Assembly (NCBI RefSeq): GCF_026745355.1
Contig: NC_079202.1
Span: 48,790,787 to 48,854,786 of the forward strand
DNA from: Beta vulgaris subsp. vulgaris
Taxonomy: Eukaryota; Streptophyta; Magnoliopsida; Caryophyllales; Amaranthaceae
Direction: 5' to 3'
Length of the DNA: 64,000 bases
In this document: positions 45,640 to 55,217 of the stretch, piece by piece
Layout: every line of letters starts with the position of its first letter
Numbering within the stretch: the stretch's first letter is position 1
Position numbers and translations under genes: made by a program
Notes under the pieces: model-generated
The model's database searches: none
What the model saw: only the letters and a program-made list of their open reading frames with translations
What the model was told of the DNA's origin: nothing

Positions 45640-45687
45640 GAGCTTGCCACGTCAGCTTTTGTCTTCTGCTTTAGATAATAGTATAGA
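45640..45687 (-). other. Helitron 5' terminus
   Basis: On the minus strand the end reads TCTATACTATTATCTAAAGC and continues AGAAGACAAAAGCTGACG. The base before it is A. TC at the start and the TCTATACTA core are typical of plant Helitron 5' ends. Confidence 0.75.
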
Positions 45688-45701
45688 TACTTAAGTAGCT
45701 A

Positions 45702-45886
45702 TCAATTGGGGTTGGCGTGAGTGGTTAAGGGCCTCTCGCTTCTTAACCAAGATCTCAAGTTCAAGCCTTGAGTATAGAAAAAAATCTCAGCTGAAAGAAA
45801 TGTTGCCCTTTAAGATATCCATACAAACTCTCGCAGGAGATTAGTCCGCTCGCCGAAGACGGTGAGAAACTCCTCAACAGAAAAAA
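45702..45886 (+). mobile_element. tRNA-derived SINE
   Basis: It has an RNA polymerase III A box (TGGCGTGAGTGG, 45713-45724) and a B box (AGTTCAAGCCT, 45758-45768) with tRNA-like spacing. After a tRNA-unrelated body it ends in AAAAAA. The 14-bp flanks TACTTAAGTAGCTA (45688-45701) and TACTCAAGCAGCTA (45887-45900) are target duplications with two differences. The left duplication begins exactly at the Helitron 5' boundary. Confidence 0.8.
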
Positions 45887-45900
45887 TACTCAAGCAGCTA

Positions 45901-46250
45901 CTTGTTTAGATTTTTCAAAATAATACATTAGACTTAATTGAAACTCTAAAAATTTACTACCGGCCATGGTGCAAGTTTTTTTTTTTTTTTTTTGACGGGA
46001 ATGGTGCAAGTTCGATGTAATGATGGTCTGGTATACCTTAACAAACTTTCCTGGAAAGAAACGAACTTTCTAATCCTATTACATACTTCCTATGTATTCT
46101 TTACTATAACTATGCCACAAGACATAGGTTAGGAATTTCAAGATTTGATTGAAAAAAATATAATATGTATTTAGAAATAATTAATAAGAATAGATACTGA
46201 AAATTAAATTTCAAGATTTGTTTGGTTTTTGAAATCCAAACTTTTTGTAT
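45901..46250. other. AT-rich DNA, no gene
   Basis: Nothing recognised apart from a poly-T run near 45980. Confidence 0.45.
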
Positions 46251-46259
46251 AATATTTTT

Positions 46260-46612
46260 GGAAAAATTGACGATAGAGGTCTCAACTTTGGGTGATAATT
46301 TTTAAAAGGTCTGAACTATTGATTAACCTGTGTAGGTCCCAACTTTAGGGGGTATTAACTTTTAGCGGGCCTTAGTGACTTGAAACTGGCTTAATAGGTC
46401 ATAACTTGTAAAACTTGGGTCACACCAGAAGGGTTAATTGAGGGAGGGAAGTAGGAACTAGGTGAGATTTTAAGAAAAATCATCAGTTTTAAGTCACCGA
46501 GGCCCGCTAAAAGTTAAGACCCCCTAAAGTTGGGACCTACATAGATTAATCAATAGTTCAAACCTTTTAAAAATTATTGCCCAAAGTTCAGACCTCTATT
46601 GTCAATTTTTCC
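46260..46612. mobile_element. Mutator-like MITE with 9-bp target duplication
   Basis: The 353-bp element begins GGAAAAATTGAC and ends GTCAATTTTTCC. The outer 130 bp or so on each side are an inverted repeat (AGAGGTCTCAACTTTGGG against CCCAAAGTTCAGACCTCT). The 9-bp AATATTTTT is repeated on both sides (46251-46259 and 46613-46621), as expected for Mutator-like transposition. It has no coding capacity. Confidence 0.85.
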
Positions 46613-46621
46613 AATATTTTT

Positions 46622-47008
46622 TTATATAGGATATTTGATGCTCTTAGTCTATTTGATGCACCATTTGGTTTGTGCATAAATTTTAAGAAAAGAGGGGAGA
46701 GAAGAAGATTAGACCCATTTACCCAACTATTTGGCAATTACTTAGATTAGGATAGGTGAAATAAGGGTAAAAAGGTAAAATAACTTCAAAAAACTCTGCC
46801 AAAAATAAAAATGGTGCAATTAAATAAATACACCCAAAATGAAAAATGATACAATTAAAGAAAATAAACAAAGAAAGTATGTTAGCTTTATAAGATAAGT
46901 GCATCAATATAATTAAGGCTCAAGTTCTATATTAAGCTTGCATTAAGTTTCTAGGAAGTTTATTTTCTTGAAGAATTGGCTTTATACTTTTGATCATGGG
47001 AATTTGTA
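46622..47008. other. AT-rich DNA, no gene
   Basis: No supported frame or element ends. Confidence 0.45.
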
Positions 47009-47476
47009 CTTAAAATCGCCCCAAAAGTACTTAAAATCGCCCCAAAGAAGTTGAAGTTACATCTCTAACCTTTTCCTTCTTTTTCCCTAAACCACCACCA
47101 CGCACCACCCACCTCACTCCACCACCATCCACCTCCTGCCACCACCACCCCATTGCCACAGCCACCCACCTGCCACCTGGAAGGAGTCAAATTTTTTAGG
47201 ACGATGAGCGAACATCTGGCCTAGACGTTCGCTCCATGGAGCAAACGTCCAGGCCAGACGTTCACTCCATGGAGCAAACGTCCAGGCCAGACGTTCACCC
47301 CATGATCCTTAAAAAATTTCGCCTACTTCGAAATGGGTGGAGGATGAGGTAGCGGGTGGCAGTGGGGAGGTAGGTGATGGCGGGTGGTTGTATGGGGTGG
47401 CAGGTGGTGGTGGGTGGTGTGGAAAAGAAAAAGGGTAAAATAGTCTATAAAAATAAATTTTGTGTGATTTTAAGTA
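47009..47476. mobile_element. Fold-back element with CCACC-rich arms
   Basis: The left arm (TACTTAAAATCGCCCC, then CTTTTTCCC and CCACCACC-rich DNA to about 47180) is the inverted counterpart of the right arm (47335-47476, GGTGG-rich, then AAAAGGG and GATTTTAAGTA). The arms pair over about 150 bp with mismatches. The left terminal motif is duplicated just outside, at about 46990. No target duplication was settled, so the superfamily is open. Confidence 0.6.
47224..47300 (+). repeat. 33-bp tandem repeat in the fold-back loop
   Basis: GACGTTC(G/A)CTCCATGGAG followed by CAAACGTCCAGGCCA is present twice in full, with part of a third. Each unit contains the palindrome CTCCATGGAG and the inverted pair GACGTTC/AAACGTC. 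Confidence 0.85.
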
Positions 47477-48242
47477 ATTTTGGATCGACGTTTAACAAAC
47501 CCCGTAAATTTTAATCTCTCGTTGTCAGTTTATGCTTAAGAATTGTGCTGAATTCAATTACTAAACTTATTGTAACACTTGTGAGTCTATACGATATTTA
47601 CTTGTATCTGTTGTATCAGATAGTGTCCCCTACAAATTATAAATGCTAGTCGCATTTGCATGTGAATTGTGATATGTGCGTCAACAACCTTATGTACTTA
47701 TATATATGAATGGACATGTTTTTTTTATTCTAAAATTATTTTGGTAGTGACGTAAATTATTGAGGTTTTTTGTAGATGCTATTATCTTTTTAAATTAAAG
47801 GTGACCGATTTTTAACCGTTCAATATCGCCACTGAAAAATTTAGTCGATGATTTAATAATTCCTTTTAGCGACTTTATTATAGTTCTTTAACAATTATAA
47901 ATGTTAATAGACCATATTGTTTGAACTTTGCAAATACGAAGTATTATGTTGTCATGATATATCACCAACTTGTTTTGCTTGATGATTCTAATTGATTTCG
48001 TGAATTTTTATTTGTCTCAATCTATTTTGTCACGTTATTAACGATGATTGCATATTCTATTTTTGACTTACTCATATGGGAAGTTGCATTCATTCTCATT
48101 TTTAATTTTTTATAATAAAAAAATGTTGCTTTAAATTATTGGGGGTATTCTGGTTATTTCAAAGGGGAACACCACACCTCATCCCTTGGATTATATAATA
48201 GAGATCATGGATCCGCCTCTATTAGCGTTAGGGTTATACTGG
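47477..48242. other. AT-rich DNA, no gene
   Basis: No supported frame or element ends. Confidence 0.45.
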
Positions 48243-48250
48243 CTTTCGAC

Positions 48251-49046
48251 TAGGGATGGTAACAAGTTGAATCTAGACCGGGTCCTTATGGACCCAGATA
48301 CAAAACCATTTTCATGGAATAGATCTGGCTTTGACCCAGGCCCGACGGGTCTGGAAAACGACGATCCAGATCCTGATAATGTGGATCCCACTGATGCTTG
48401 TGGCTTTCTCGTTTCTGTGTGGCGTGTTTACTAGTAGCACGGATAAGAGAACGAGAGCCGACCTGAGAAAAAACAAACGATAAGAGTAGAGCAGGGGTGG
48501 TGGTGGCTGGCGCTTGATGTCGCGTCTGGTGGTGCGTGCGAGTATATGAGAAAGCTTGATCTCGAGAACATGCTGAGAAAGGGATCAAGATCAGCCGAGA
48601 GATCAATTCAGTGGTGGTGCTGACGAGAGAGAGAATACTTCAATGTGAGGTGGGGGGTCGACTCGTCTTGTGGTGGTGCAAAGGTTGGTTCAAGGTCCAA
48701 CGAGCAACAGATGGATGGCACGGCGACAGGTAGCTTTCGTCTGCTTAAGTATTGGTAGAGGGAAGGAGAGGAAGGCTGGTGTGGGAGTGAGGGCGACAGG
48801 GACTTATGATTTTTATGTTGTTTTACTTTGTGTAACTACAAGTCTAAAACTATCTTAGGTTTTTACTTTAAAAACAGATCGACTGATTAGGGGCTAGATC
48901 CGTGGATCACATCCGGATCCGCATTCTGATTGCAGGATCTAGACCCAACTTGAATTCGTCGGGTCTATATATTTAGGATTTAGATCCTAAAAAAGGGATA
49001 TGAATCCACGTATTCTAGTCGGATTCAGGATCCATTCTCGTCCTTA
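48251..49046. mobile_element. hAT-like non-autonomous element
   Basis: The left end TAGGGATGGTAACAAGTTG and the right end (other strand TAAGGACGAGAATGGATCC) are imperfect inverted repeats, followed inward on both sides by GGATCC- and GGGTC-rich DNA. The flanking 8-mers CTTTCGAC (48243-48250) and ATTCCGAC (49047-49054) look like a decayed 8-bp target duplication, the hAT length. TAGGGATGG-type ends with GGGTC repeats are common in plant hAT derivatives. Short open frames inside are not conserved. Confidence 0.65.
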
Positions 49047-49054
49047 ATTCCGAC

Positions 49055-50095
49055 TTGATTATATAACTTTAAAGATTTTACCATAATCATAAAAGACCTC
49101 TCCAAGTATTGCTAAAAGTGGTCTCAAGTACTGCTAAGTATTGCCTCCTCCACCTTTAAAGAACAAGTGTCTCCTTTGTATTTTTTATCTGACCAAATAT
49201 TTTATACGGTAGTCAATGCTCATTTTTCATCATTAATAAATATTTAATTATGTATCGGTGAATGTTCTAAACAACTGATATTAATAGACTGAAAATTCAT
49301 ACTTGAATGATACAAAAACGTCCTACAAAAGTAGTACTATATTTTAATTTTACCTTATAAATCACTAAACATGGACGAGGTCTCTAAATCGGTAAAGTAA
49401 AAATGCTACATAACGAGTTATATGAAATAAATAAGAAGATCAATTTTTCATTATAATTGAGATTCCTAGTGGACTAAATAACTATTTATTTGATATTGGA
49501 CTTATTATTGTACCTTATGATACGCAAAGAAAAAGAAGATCACTTCAAATATGTCTCATTGTTTTTTGACAGTGTTCAAAACATATATATGACCATTGAT
49601 ATATTCAAACTCGTATTACTAATATTATAAGAAAAATAATAATTTTAGAATATACATTGAAAATAATCTAACAAGTTCTCACATGATAATTACTTTATAT
49701 TTATTAGTGGACATACGTGGTCAAAATTGATGCATTTTGACTTTCAAAGCAAATGGTAAGTATTGCATGTGAGATGGAAATAGTATCTAATTTTTGTTAC
49801 TCTAATATTTTTATACTTGTTAGGTAAAAAAAAAAAAAAGGTAGTCATGCAATATAACTTTGGAAGAAAATGATAAAGTATTAATGAGACAAAAAAAGGT
49901 AGTATAATAACCTTTTTTATTCTATGATCGTTGATGACAATAAATGTGAGAATTAATTTAATTTTATGTAGAAGCGTGACGACAATGTTTGATCTATATG
50001 CATGACAAAGGGTAATGACAATATATCGTTCGATATCTCTTTTTAGTTCATAAACTAGTGTGTAATAGCTTGGGTGATGTTTTAAATTTGAGAAC
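49055..50095. other. AT-rich DNA, no gene
   Basis: No supported frame, tRNA or element ends were seen. Confidence 0.45.
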
Positions 50096-50142
50096 GTATT
50101 GTGTCGGACTCATCCGACCATAATCTTTGGTCGGACGACTTT

Positions 50143-50500
50143 CAGGTGGTTCCAATTTTTTTTCAGTTAGTCTTAATTTTTTTTCAGGTAGTCTTCATTT
50201 TTTTTCAGGTAGTCTTCATTTTGTTTTCAGTTAGTCTTCATTTTGTTTTCAGTTAGTCTTATTTTTTTTTCAGTTGGTTTTTGTACTTCAGTTAGACTTA
50301 CTTTGGGTGTCAGTTGGTCTTTATTCTTTTTCAGGTAGTCTTCATTTTTTTTCAGGTAGTCTTCATTCTTTTTCAGGTAGTCTTCATTTTTTTTTCAGGT
50401 AGTCCAACTGAAAAAAAACAAAGTCCAACTGAAAGAAACACAAAGTCCAACTGAAAGAAAACAAAGTCCAACTGAAAGAAAACAATGTCCAACTAAAAAG
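50143..50500 (+). repeat. Tandem array of a TTTTTCAGGTAGTCTTCA unit with orientation switch
   Basis: About 12 units of 18-21 bp (TTTTTCAG(G/T)TAGTCTTCA) run to about 50404. Then five units of GTCCAACTGAAAGAAAACAA, the reverse complement of the same motif (TTTTCAGTTGGAC), follow to about 50500. This makes a repeat array with a strand switch inside the PGK-bearing element. Confidence 0.8.
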
Positions 50501-50734
50501 AAAACAAAACACTAACCTCGAGTTCAGGGCCATGTCATTCATACCCAAGCATTTCTCAAGTAGTTGAAGGAGATTTCTCAAGTAGTTGAAGGAGATTTCT
50601 CAACTGAAAGAAGCCTTAATTTGAGTTGAGGGCCATGTCTTCCACCAGTTCTGGAATTAATAAAAACAACCATGGCATTGTTATAAGGAAGGAGCAGGAG
50701 AAGAAGATCCGAATAAATTCGGAGTTGAAGAAGA

Positions 50735-51064
50735 ACGCTTCGCCCGCCTCTCCGTCGCCTGGGATCCGCCGGAGTTGTCGCAGATTCCGCTTTATCGCAA
50801 CATATTAACTACAAGATCCACTCTTCCTTCAAATTTCTTTCCTCTTCTAAGCCTGCTAGAGGGGTTGCTACTATGGTTAAGAAAAGTGTTGGTGACCTCA
50901 CCTCTGCTGAATTGAAGGGTAAAAGAGTCTTTGTTAGAGCTGACCTTAATGTCCCTCTTGATGATAGCCAGAACATCACTGATGATACTCGAATTCGTGC
51001 TGCTGTTCCTACAATCAAGCATTTGATGAATAATGGCGCTAAAGTTATTCTTTCCAGTCATTTG
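50735..51064 (+). pseudogene. Captured first exon of chloroplast phosphoglycerate kinase
   Basis: PGK interconverts 1,3-bisphosphoglycerate and 3-phosphoglycerate in the Calvin cycle. The open frame reads [19 protein letters not shown] (transit peptide region), [20 protein letters not shown] (cleavage region and mature start), [33 protein letters not shown] and [10 protein letters not shown], then a retained GTAATT splice donor. This matches chloroplast PGK up to its conserved first intron site; the substrate-binding DLNVP and the R in DTRIRA are intact. Nothing after the intron follows and the transit peptide start is missing, so it is a capture fragment, not a working gene. Confidence 0.9.
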
Positions 51065-51129
51065 GTAATTTTAGTATTGGGTTGGGCTCGTCTGACCATA
51101 ACTTATGGTCAGACGGTCTGACCCAATAC

Positions 51130-51711
51130 TTTCACTTTAAATTTTTACTTTGAATAAAACTTTTATGTTTTGAGCTTATATTTGTTTCAAATTAGTGTGT
51201 GATATATATTTATATGGAATAAAAAGCACATCTAGATGGTAAGATTTCTACTTTACAATTAAGTAGTTGCATGTTCCAATCTTACTATATAAAATTTTGT
51301 AGACTTGTAGAACATTTCTTGTTAGCATATGCCATATTTATAATGAATGAAGAGTTTAAGGTGGCAATATATACTTTATCAGGAATGCCTTTAAATATAT
51401 TACTATAGTTTTTCATCATCATTTATAAGCACTTAAAGAGTATTGACTAATAGCTGGAATTCATGAAGAGAAAAAATTATATATTCGAAGTTGTAGTTTT
51501 TTACTATACATATATAGACATGTGCATGAAATTTTTCATACAAATGTTTCTTCAATTGAATTGTACTTAGCAATTTTTCCTTGACAAAATAATGCACATC
51601 TTTGACTATTAATTATGTAATTATTAATTAGTAAAAATTATAAAAGGTTGATATCTAGAACTACATATCGACACTTATTCAACATCTTAATGCATAACAC
51701 TTCTATTTTAT
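51130..51711. other. AT-rich DNA, no gene
   Basis: No supported frame or element ends. Confidence 0.45.
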
Positions 51712-51827
51712 ACTTCCTGCGTTATTTATTTAATTGCTACATTTCCCTTATTTAGAAGTTTCATATCAATTGCTACATTTCTATTTTTTTAATATGTTAT
51801 TTGTATCTCTTTCATCATCACATGTGC

Positions 51828-52440
51828 TTGGGGGCTATCAAAGTTCCCTACCGGTCCATGTAGACCGCGTTAGACCGTCATGGTATTGGTATCTCCGAGG
51901 AACCTAGAGAAGAATCTCCATGACAATGATATCCCTAATACCAGTCGTTATTGGGCACCTTATCGATGCATACTGTTCGGACCATCTATCCTTAATGAGC
52001 TTGGGCCTGCTGGTCCAGGTTCACTATTATCTTAACAAGGTCTATGGATCTAAAGATAATAAGTTTGAAAAGATGATAGAATTGTTTTAAGCTAATAGAA
52101 GAAGGATCCTACCTAGCTTGGGACACTACGGATTTCTATAAATACTCCATGATCTAAGTCATAAAGTTAAGTTCGCATTCATAATTACACAATACTTGAG
52201 AGTTTCGGGCTCATATATGTACCCCATGATCTGAGTCATAAATGTACGTTCGTTCACAATCATAATTACACACTTGAGAGCTATCGACTTTATCTTTACT
52301 AACTTAGGCATATCAGAAGGGCGTTTTTCATATCAACCTCCGAGATTAGTTACGTGTTCTGTATTGCAGGTATCACACATGCTCATTTGACAAGGAAATA
52401 CCTATTCACTCCCAAAGCATTTATTCCATATCGGATCAAC
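51828..52440 (+). repeat. Ty3-type LTR-like fragment
   Basis: Starts near CTTGGGGGCTATCAAAG, a form often seen at the start of plant Ty3 LTRs. It contains a TATA-like TTCTATAAATACTCC (about 52133) and the conserved late-LTR pattern ACTAACTTAGGCATATCAGA ... TTCTGTATTGCAGGT. A 30-bp direct duplication (TGATCTRAGTCATAAA ... TTACACA) lies at 52150-52275. No partner LTR was found, so it may be a solo or truncated LTR. Confidence 0.5.
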
Positions 52441-52682
52441 ATGGGTCCCTCTTTTTATCTACTTCTCCATTTTTCTTACATGTTATACTTTCACTTTTCA
52501 TACATGTCAATGCAAAACTTTGAAGATAAATATCTCTAATTTTATATTTTTAAAAATTATAAAAAGTACATATTAAAACAAATTTCACAAGATCACACAT
52601 GGCTATATTCTTATTCACGTATAAATGACAAACAATGGTCAAAGTTAAATTTGTGAATAGCGTAAAATGTAAAAGTGTAACA

Positions 52683-52686
<4 letters not shown>

Positions 52687-52717
<31 letters not shown>
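52687..52717 (+). repeat. Poly-A tract
   Basis: About 31 consecutive A bases. Its length is prone to assembly error. Confidence 0.9.
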
Positions 52718-52722
<5 letters not shown>

Positions 52723-52726
52723 AGTA

Positions 52727-53819
52727 TTTCTATCTCTTTCCTATTACTAAATATGTGTGTCTCCCCTTACCCATATCGATTAATAAAGAATGGAGGAAAT
52801 ATATCATAAAAAATTATAGTCAAAGTTCCCCTAAAAAAGAAAAGTTGAAGTCAATGTTAATGAATAAGAAACAGTTGCAAGTTTTAAAAACCGAAAGATC
52901 ATGTAATTTTATAATCATCAGTTTATTACTGCCTTCAAGTGCTTGTCTACAAGGACAGATGACCACATTGAACACATAAACGCATGAGGGTTGACTTGTT
53001 TCAGATACCAGAAAAGCTCTGTCACTGTGATATAATCTTCTTAGCAAGACGAGTTCTCAGAATATTCTTTTTCATTCATGACCTTCGATTCTAGCCAATG
53101 GACATACCAAATAGGCAACTACACTGTCTGATCTAATATGATAAGTATTAAACTTCTTTTGATAAATTAATCAACGTCACCAGGTACAATAATTTATTTG
53201 ACAATTGACGATATATTTTTCCACATTGAGAAATTTATTCGACAACATCAAACCTTTTTTTTTTTGACAGAACTAACATTGCATTTTTGGAGTTTAAGTT
53301 ATTTCTCTGATCCTTGATTTAAACTTCTTCACTAATTTATTGGTATGATTGTTGCTATCATATCATGGATCATCATAGTTTTTAATGAATTTTTAGTTGG
53401 TCCTTATGAGTGCTCCAAAAGTTCTTTAATTGAGTAATTTAAATTTGAAGGCTCAAACTATATATGACAAGAGAAAGAGAGGTTCCTGTCAAAAAAAATA
53501 AAAATCCTGTCAAACAAAAAAAGAGAAAGGTCAAGATACTTTGTGGATCGATGTAGGAGTAGTGTTAAGGATAGAATCATAATACATTATATAAGAATCA
53601 TATATGTATCTATTGATGAATTATAAGGTACTGCTAATTAAATATCTACATACAGAGGAGTCTTTTGGTTTTATCTTGCTTAATGTACATTTGATCTCTT
53701 TATGTTTGTAAAAAATTATTTTGTTGTTCTTATCTTTGTAAAAAGGTCGTCGTCTGACATCATCTCAACTCTGAAGTAGGGGAAGATGTTGAAGTTTGCA
53801 TCTTTTCATGTACTATGTT
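52727..53819. other. AT-rich DNA, no gene
   Basis: No supported frame or element ends. Confidence 0.45.
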
Positions 53820-53830
53820 TATCTCTATGC

Positions 53831-54394
53831 TTTTTTTTTTTTTAATAATTTAGTTCACTTCATTAAAACTCTTAACAGTGTTGAAGGCATACATCGAAAT
53901 GTCAAAGCTACAACACCTTGAACTGAAAGACAAATACAAAAGCGCCAAAATCAAAACGCTCTAAGACACCACAAGAACCCCTCAACAATATCACCACTAG
54001 AAACAAACACAACTACCACATCAAAAAAACCATGAAATACCCAAGCTCACCAACACAAAAAACTACAAACTAAGACAACTTCAAGCAAAACAACAATAGA
54101 ACACATGAACTCCTTGAGACGGTTTTGAAGCAATGACACCATATCAACCATTGGGATAACCCTCACTACACCTTCTCTTTGAAACTTGAATCCCATTTTT
54201 CTTCGCCATATTATGACTAAAACCAAGGTGATTAAGCAATTGACATTGATTTTTCTTTGTTGACCTTCGAAAATGAGAACTTGGGACAACATTGCTCGTA
54301 GATGAGTTAGGCGAGAAAACTGAACCCTCGCTAACGACCCCAACTGAATTTGTTTTTGAACCAATTCCTTTAGCACATGTAGAACTTTAGCACA
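53831..54394 (-). mobile_element. 5'-truncated LINE copy
   Basis: The minus-strand element ends in poly-A (poly-T at 53831-53843 on the plus strand). It is flanked by the 14-bp target duplication TATCTCTATGCTTT (53820-53833 and 54395-54408), the usual result of target-primed reverse transcription. The minus strand keeps a frame with VQFSRLTHLRAML, LITLVLVIIWRRKMGF and LLQNRLKEFM, which fits the zinc-binding RT tail of plant LINEs (W.IWK.RN..F). The RT and endonuclease domains were lost through 5' truncation. Confidence 0.75.
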
Positions 54395-54517
54395 TATCTC
54401 TATGCTTTGAGGTTTACTTTCATGCTCTTGTAGGCTTCTTAGGCATGCTTGATGTGTACTTTCATGCTCATCAGCTCATGTGTTGACCATTGAGCGTGAA
54501 CTTGTGGTAGTTTCCAT

Positions 54518-55053
54518 TAGAGATGGCCAATAGTGCGGGTCAATCCAGCCCATCCAGCCCAGCCCACCTCATGGGCCGTGTGGGTCGAGCCAGCAAAAAG
54601 TCTGGCCCAACCCAGCTCGAACCGTAAAATTGATGGGTGGGTCGTGGGCTAGATTTCTTGAGCCCAGCCCACTAAAGCCCACTACTAAAACCGCCCAGCC
54701 CGGACCATAAAATCAGTCCAACCCGACCCATGAACCAGACCAACCCAATCCAAGTAAATATTGAACAAAATTGTGTATATTTTAATCAAATTATATATAT
54801 TTTAATCAAATTGCACATATTATAATTCAATCAAATTTTAAAATAATGAAATCATTCATTAATATTAATATTTGTATATATTTTAAATTCATTTTAAAGA
54901 TTTTATGTAACCATAATGAATAATTTCAATGATTAAATAATTTCAATGAATAATCCATGAATTTCACGGTCCGGTCATGGGCCATGAAATCTCAGCCCAT
55001 CCCACTACGGCCCACGGTCCGGCCCGTCCAACCCGCACCAGTGGCCATCACTA
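54518..55053. mobile_element. hAT non-autonomous element with 8-bp target duplication
   Basis: The 536-bp element begins TAGAGATGGCCAATAGTGCG and ends with the complement of TAGTGATGGCCACTGGTGCG. GTTTCCAT is repeated exactly on both sides (54510-54517 and 55054-55061), the 8 bp expected for hAT. Inside, AGCCCA/GGGCC-rich subterminal repeats flank an AT-rich centre. No transposase. Confidence 0.9.
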
Positions 55054-55217
55054 GTTTCCATTGTTACATACTTACATTTAACCTGTTATAGTATTCATTT
55101 TTTTAAAAAAAAAACCAACAAACTTTCATATTCACCTCTTTGTGTTTTGTGATTCAATGACTACAAATATTAAGATTCACATTTGTTTAATTCCGTTGAT
55201 TAGTTAACATATGAGTG

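Larger units (their letters stand above)
20808..45687 (-). mobile_element. Giant Helitron (24.9 kb) with RepHel and multi-gene cargo
   Basis: The minus-strand 5' end at 45687 is TCTATACTATTATCTAAAGC, preceded by A. The 3' end at 20808 is a perfect 8-bp hairpin (20820-20838), an 8-base spacer and CTAG, followed by T. These are the diagnostic Helitron ends (A|TC...CTRR|T). Inside, on the same strand, are a RepHel gene, an RPA-like OB-fold gene, three F-box genes and three copies each of two small unknown families. A CACTA element at 42173-43966 is a later insertion. Pairing these two ends as one element is an inference: no other clean Helitron end lies between them and all native genes share the orientation. 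Nested or fused Helitrons remain possible. Confidence 0.7.
50096..51129. mobile_element. Hairpin-ended element carrying a PGK gene fragment
   Basis: The left end GTATTGTGTCGGACTCATCC and the right end (other strand GTATTGGGTCAGACCGTCTG) form an inverted repeat. Each end also folds on itself (CCGACCATAATCTTTGGTCGG on the left, TCTGACCATAACTTATGGTCAGA on the right, split here as two half stems). Between them are a tandem repeat array and a chloroplast PGK first exon. No clear target duplication was found, so this could be Pack-MULE-like capture or another fold-back class. The limits are the outermost inverted bases seen. Confidence 0.5.
51712..52726. mobile_element. Possible Stowaway-like MITE split by a Ty3 LTR-like insertion
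   Basis: The left end TACTTCCTGCGTTATTTA and the right end (other strand ATACTTCCTCTTTTTT) resemble Stowaway termini with TA at each edge. The inner right part (AATGGTCAAAGTTAAATTTG) is of a kind common in plant TA-flanked MITEs. The middle is unrelated LTR-like DNA. The pairing of ends is weak because the right terminus runs into a 30-bp poly-A. Confidence 0.3.

Noticed and set aside
45702..45886. A functional tRNA gene
   Set aside because: A and B boxes are present, but the sequence does not fold into a full cloverleaf and ends in an A tract with target duplications, so it is a SINE.
48186..48606. Overlapping open frames on both strands in the hAT-like element
   Set aside because: They come from GGATCC/GGGTC-rich subterminal repeats and lack any conserved motif.
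50384..50581. Frame with repeating FSWTLFSF
   Set aside because: Translation of the tandem CAGTTGGAC-type array; low complexity.
52635..52979. 114-codon frame with a poly-Lys run
   Set aside because: The Lys run is the 31-bp poly-A tract; no other evidence of coding.
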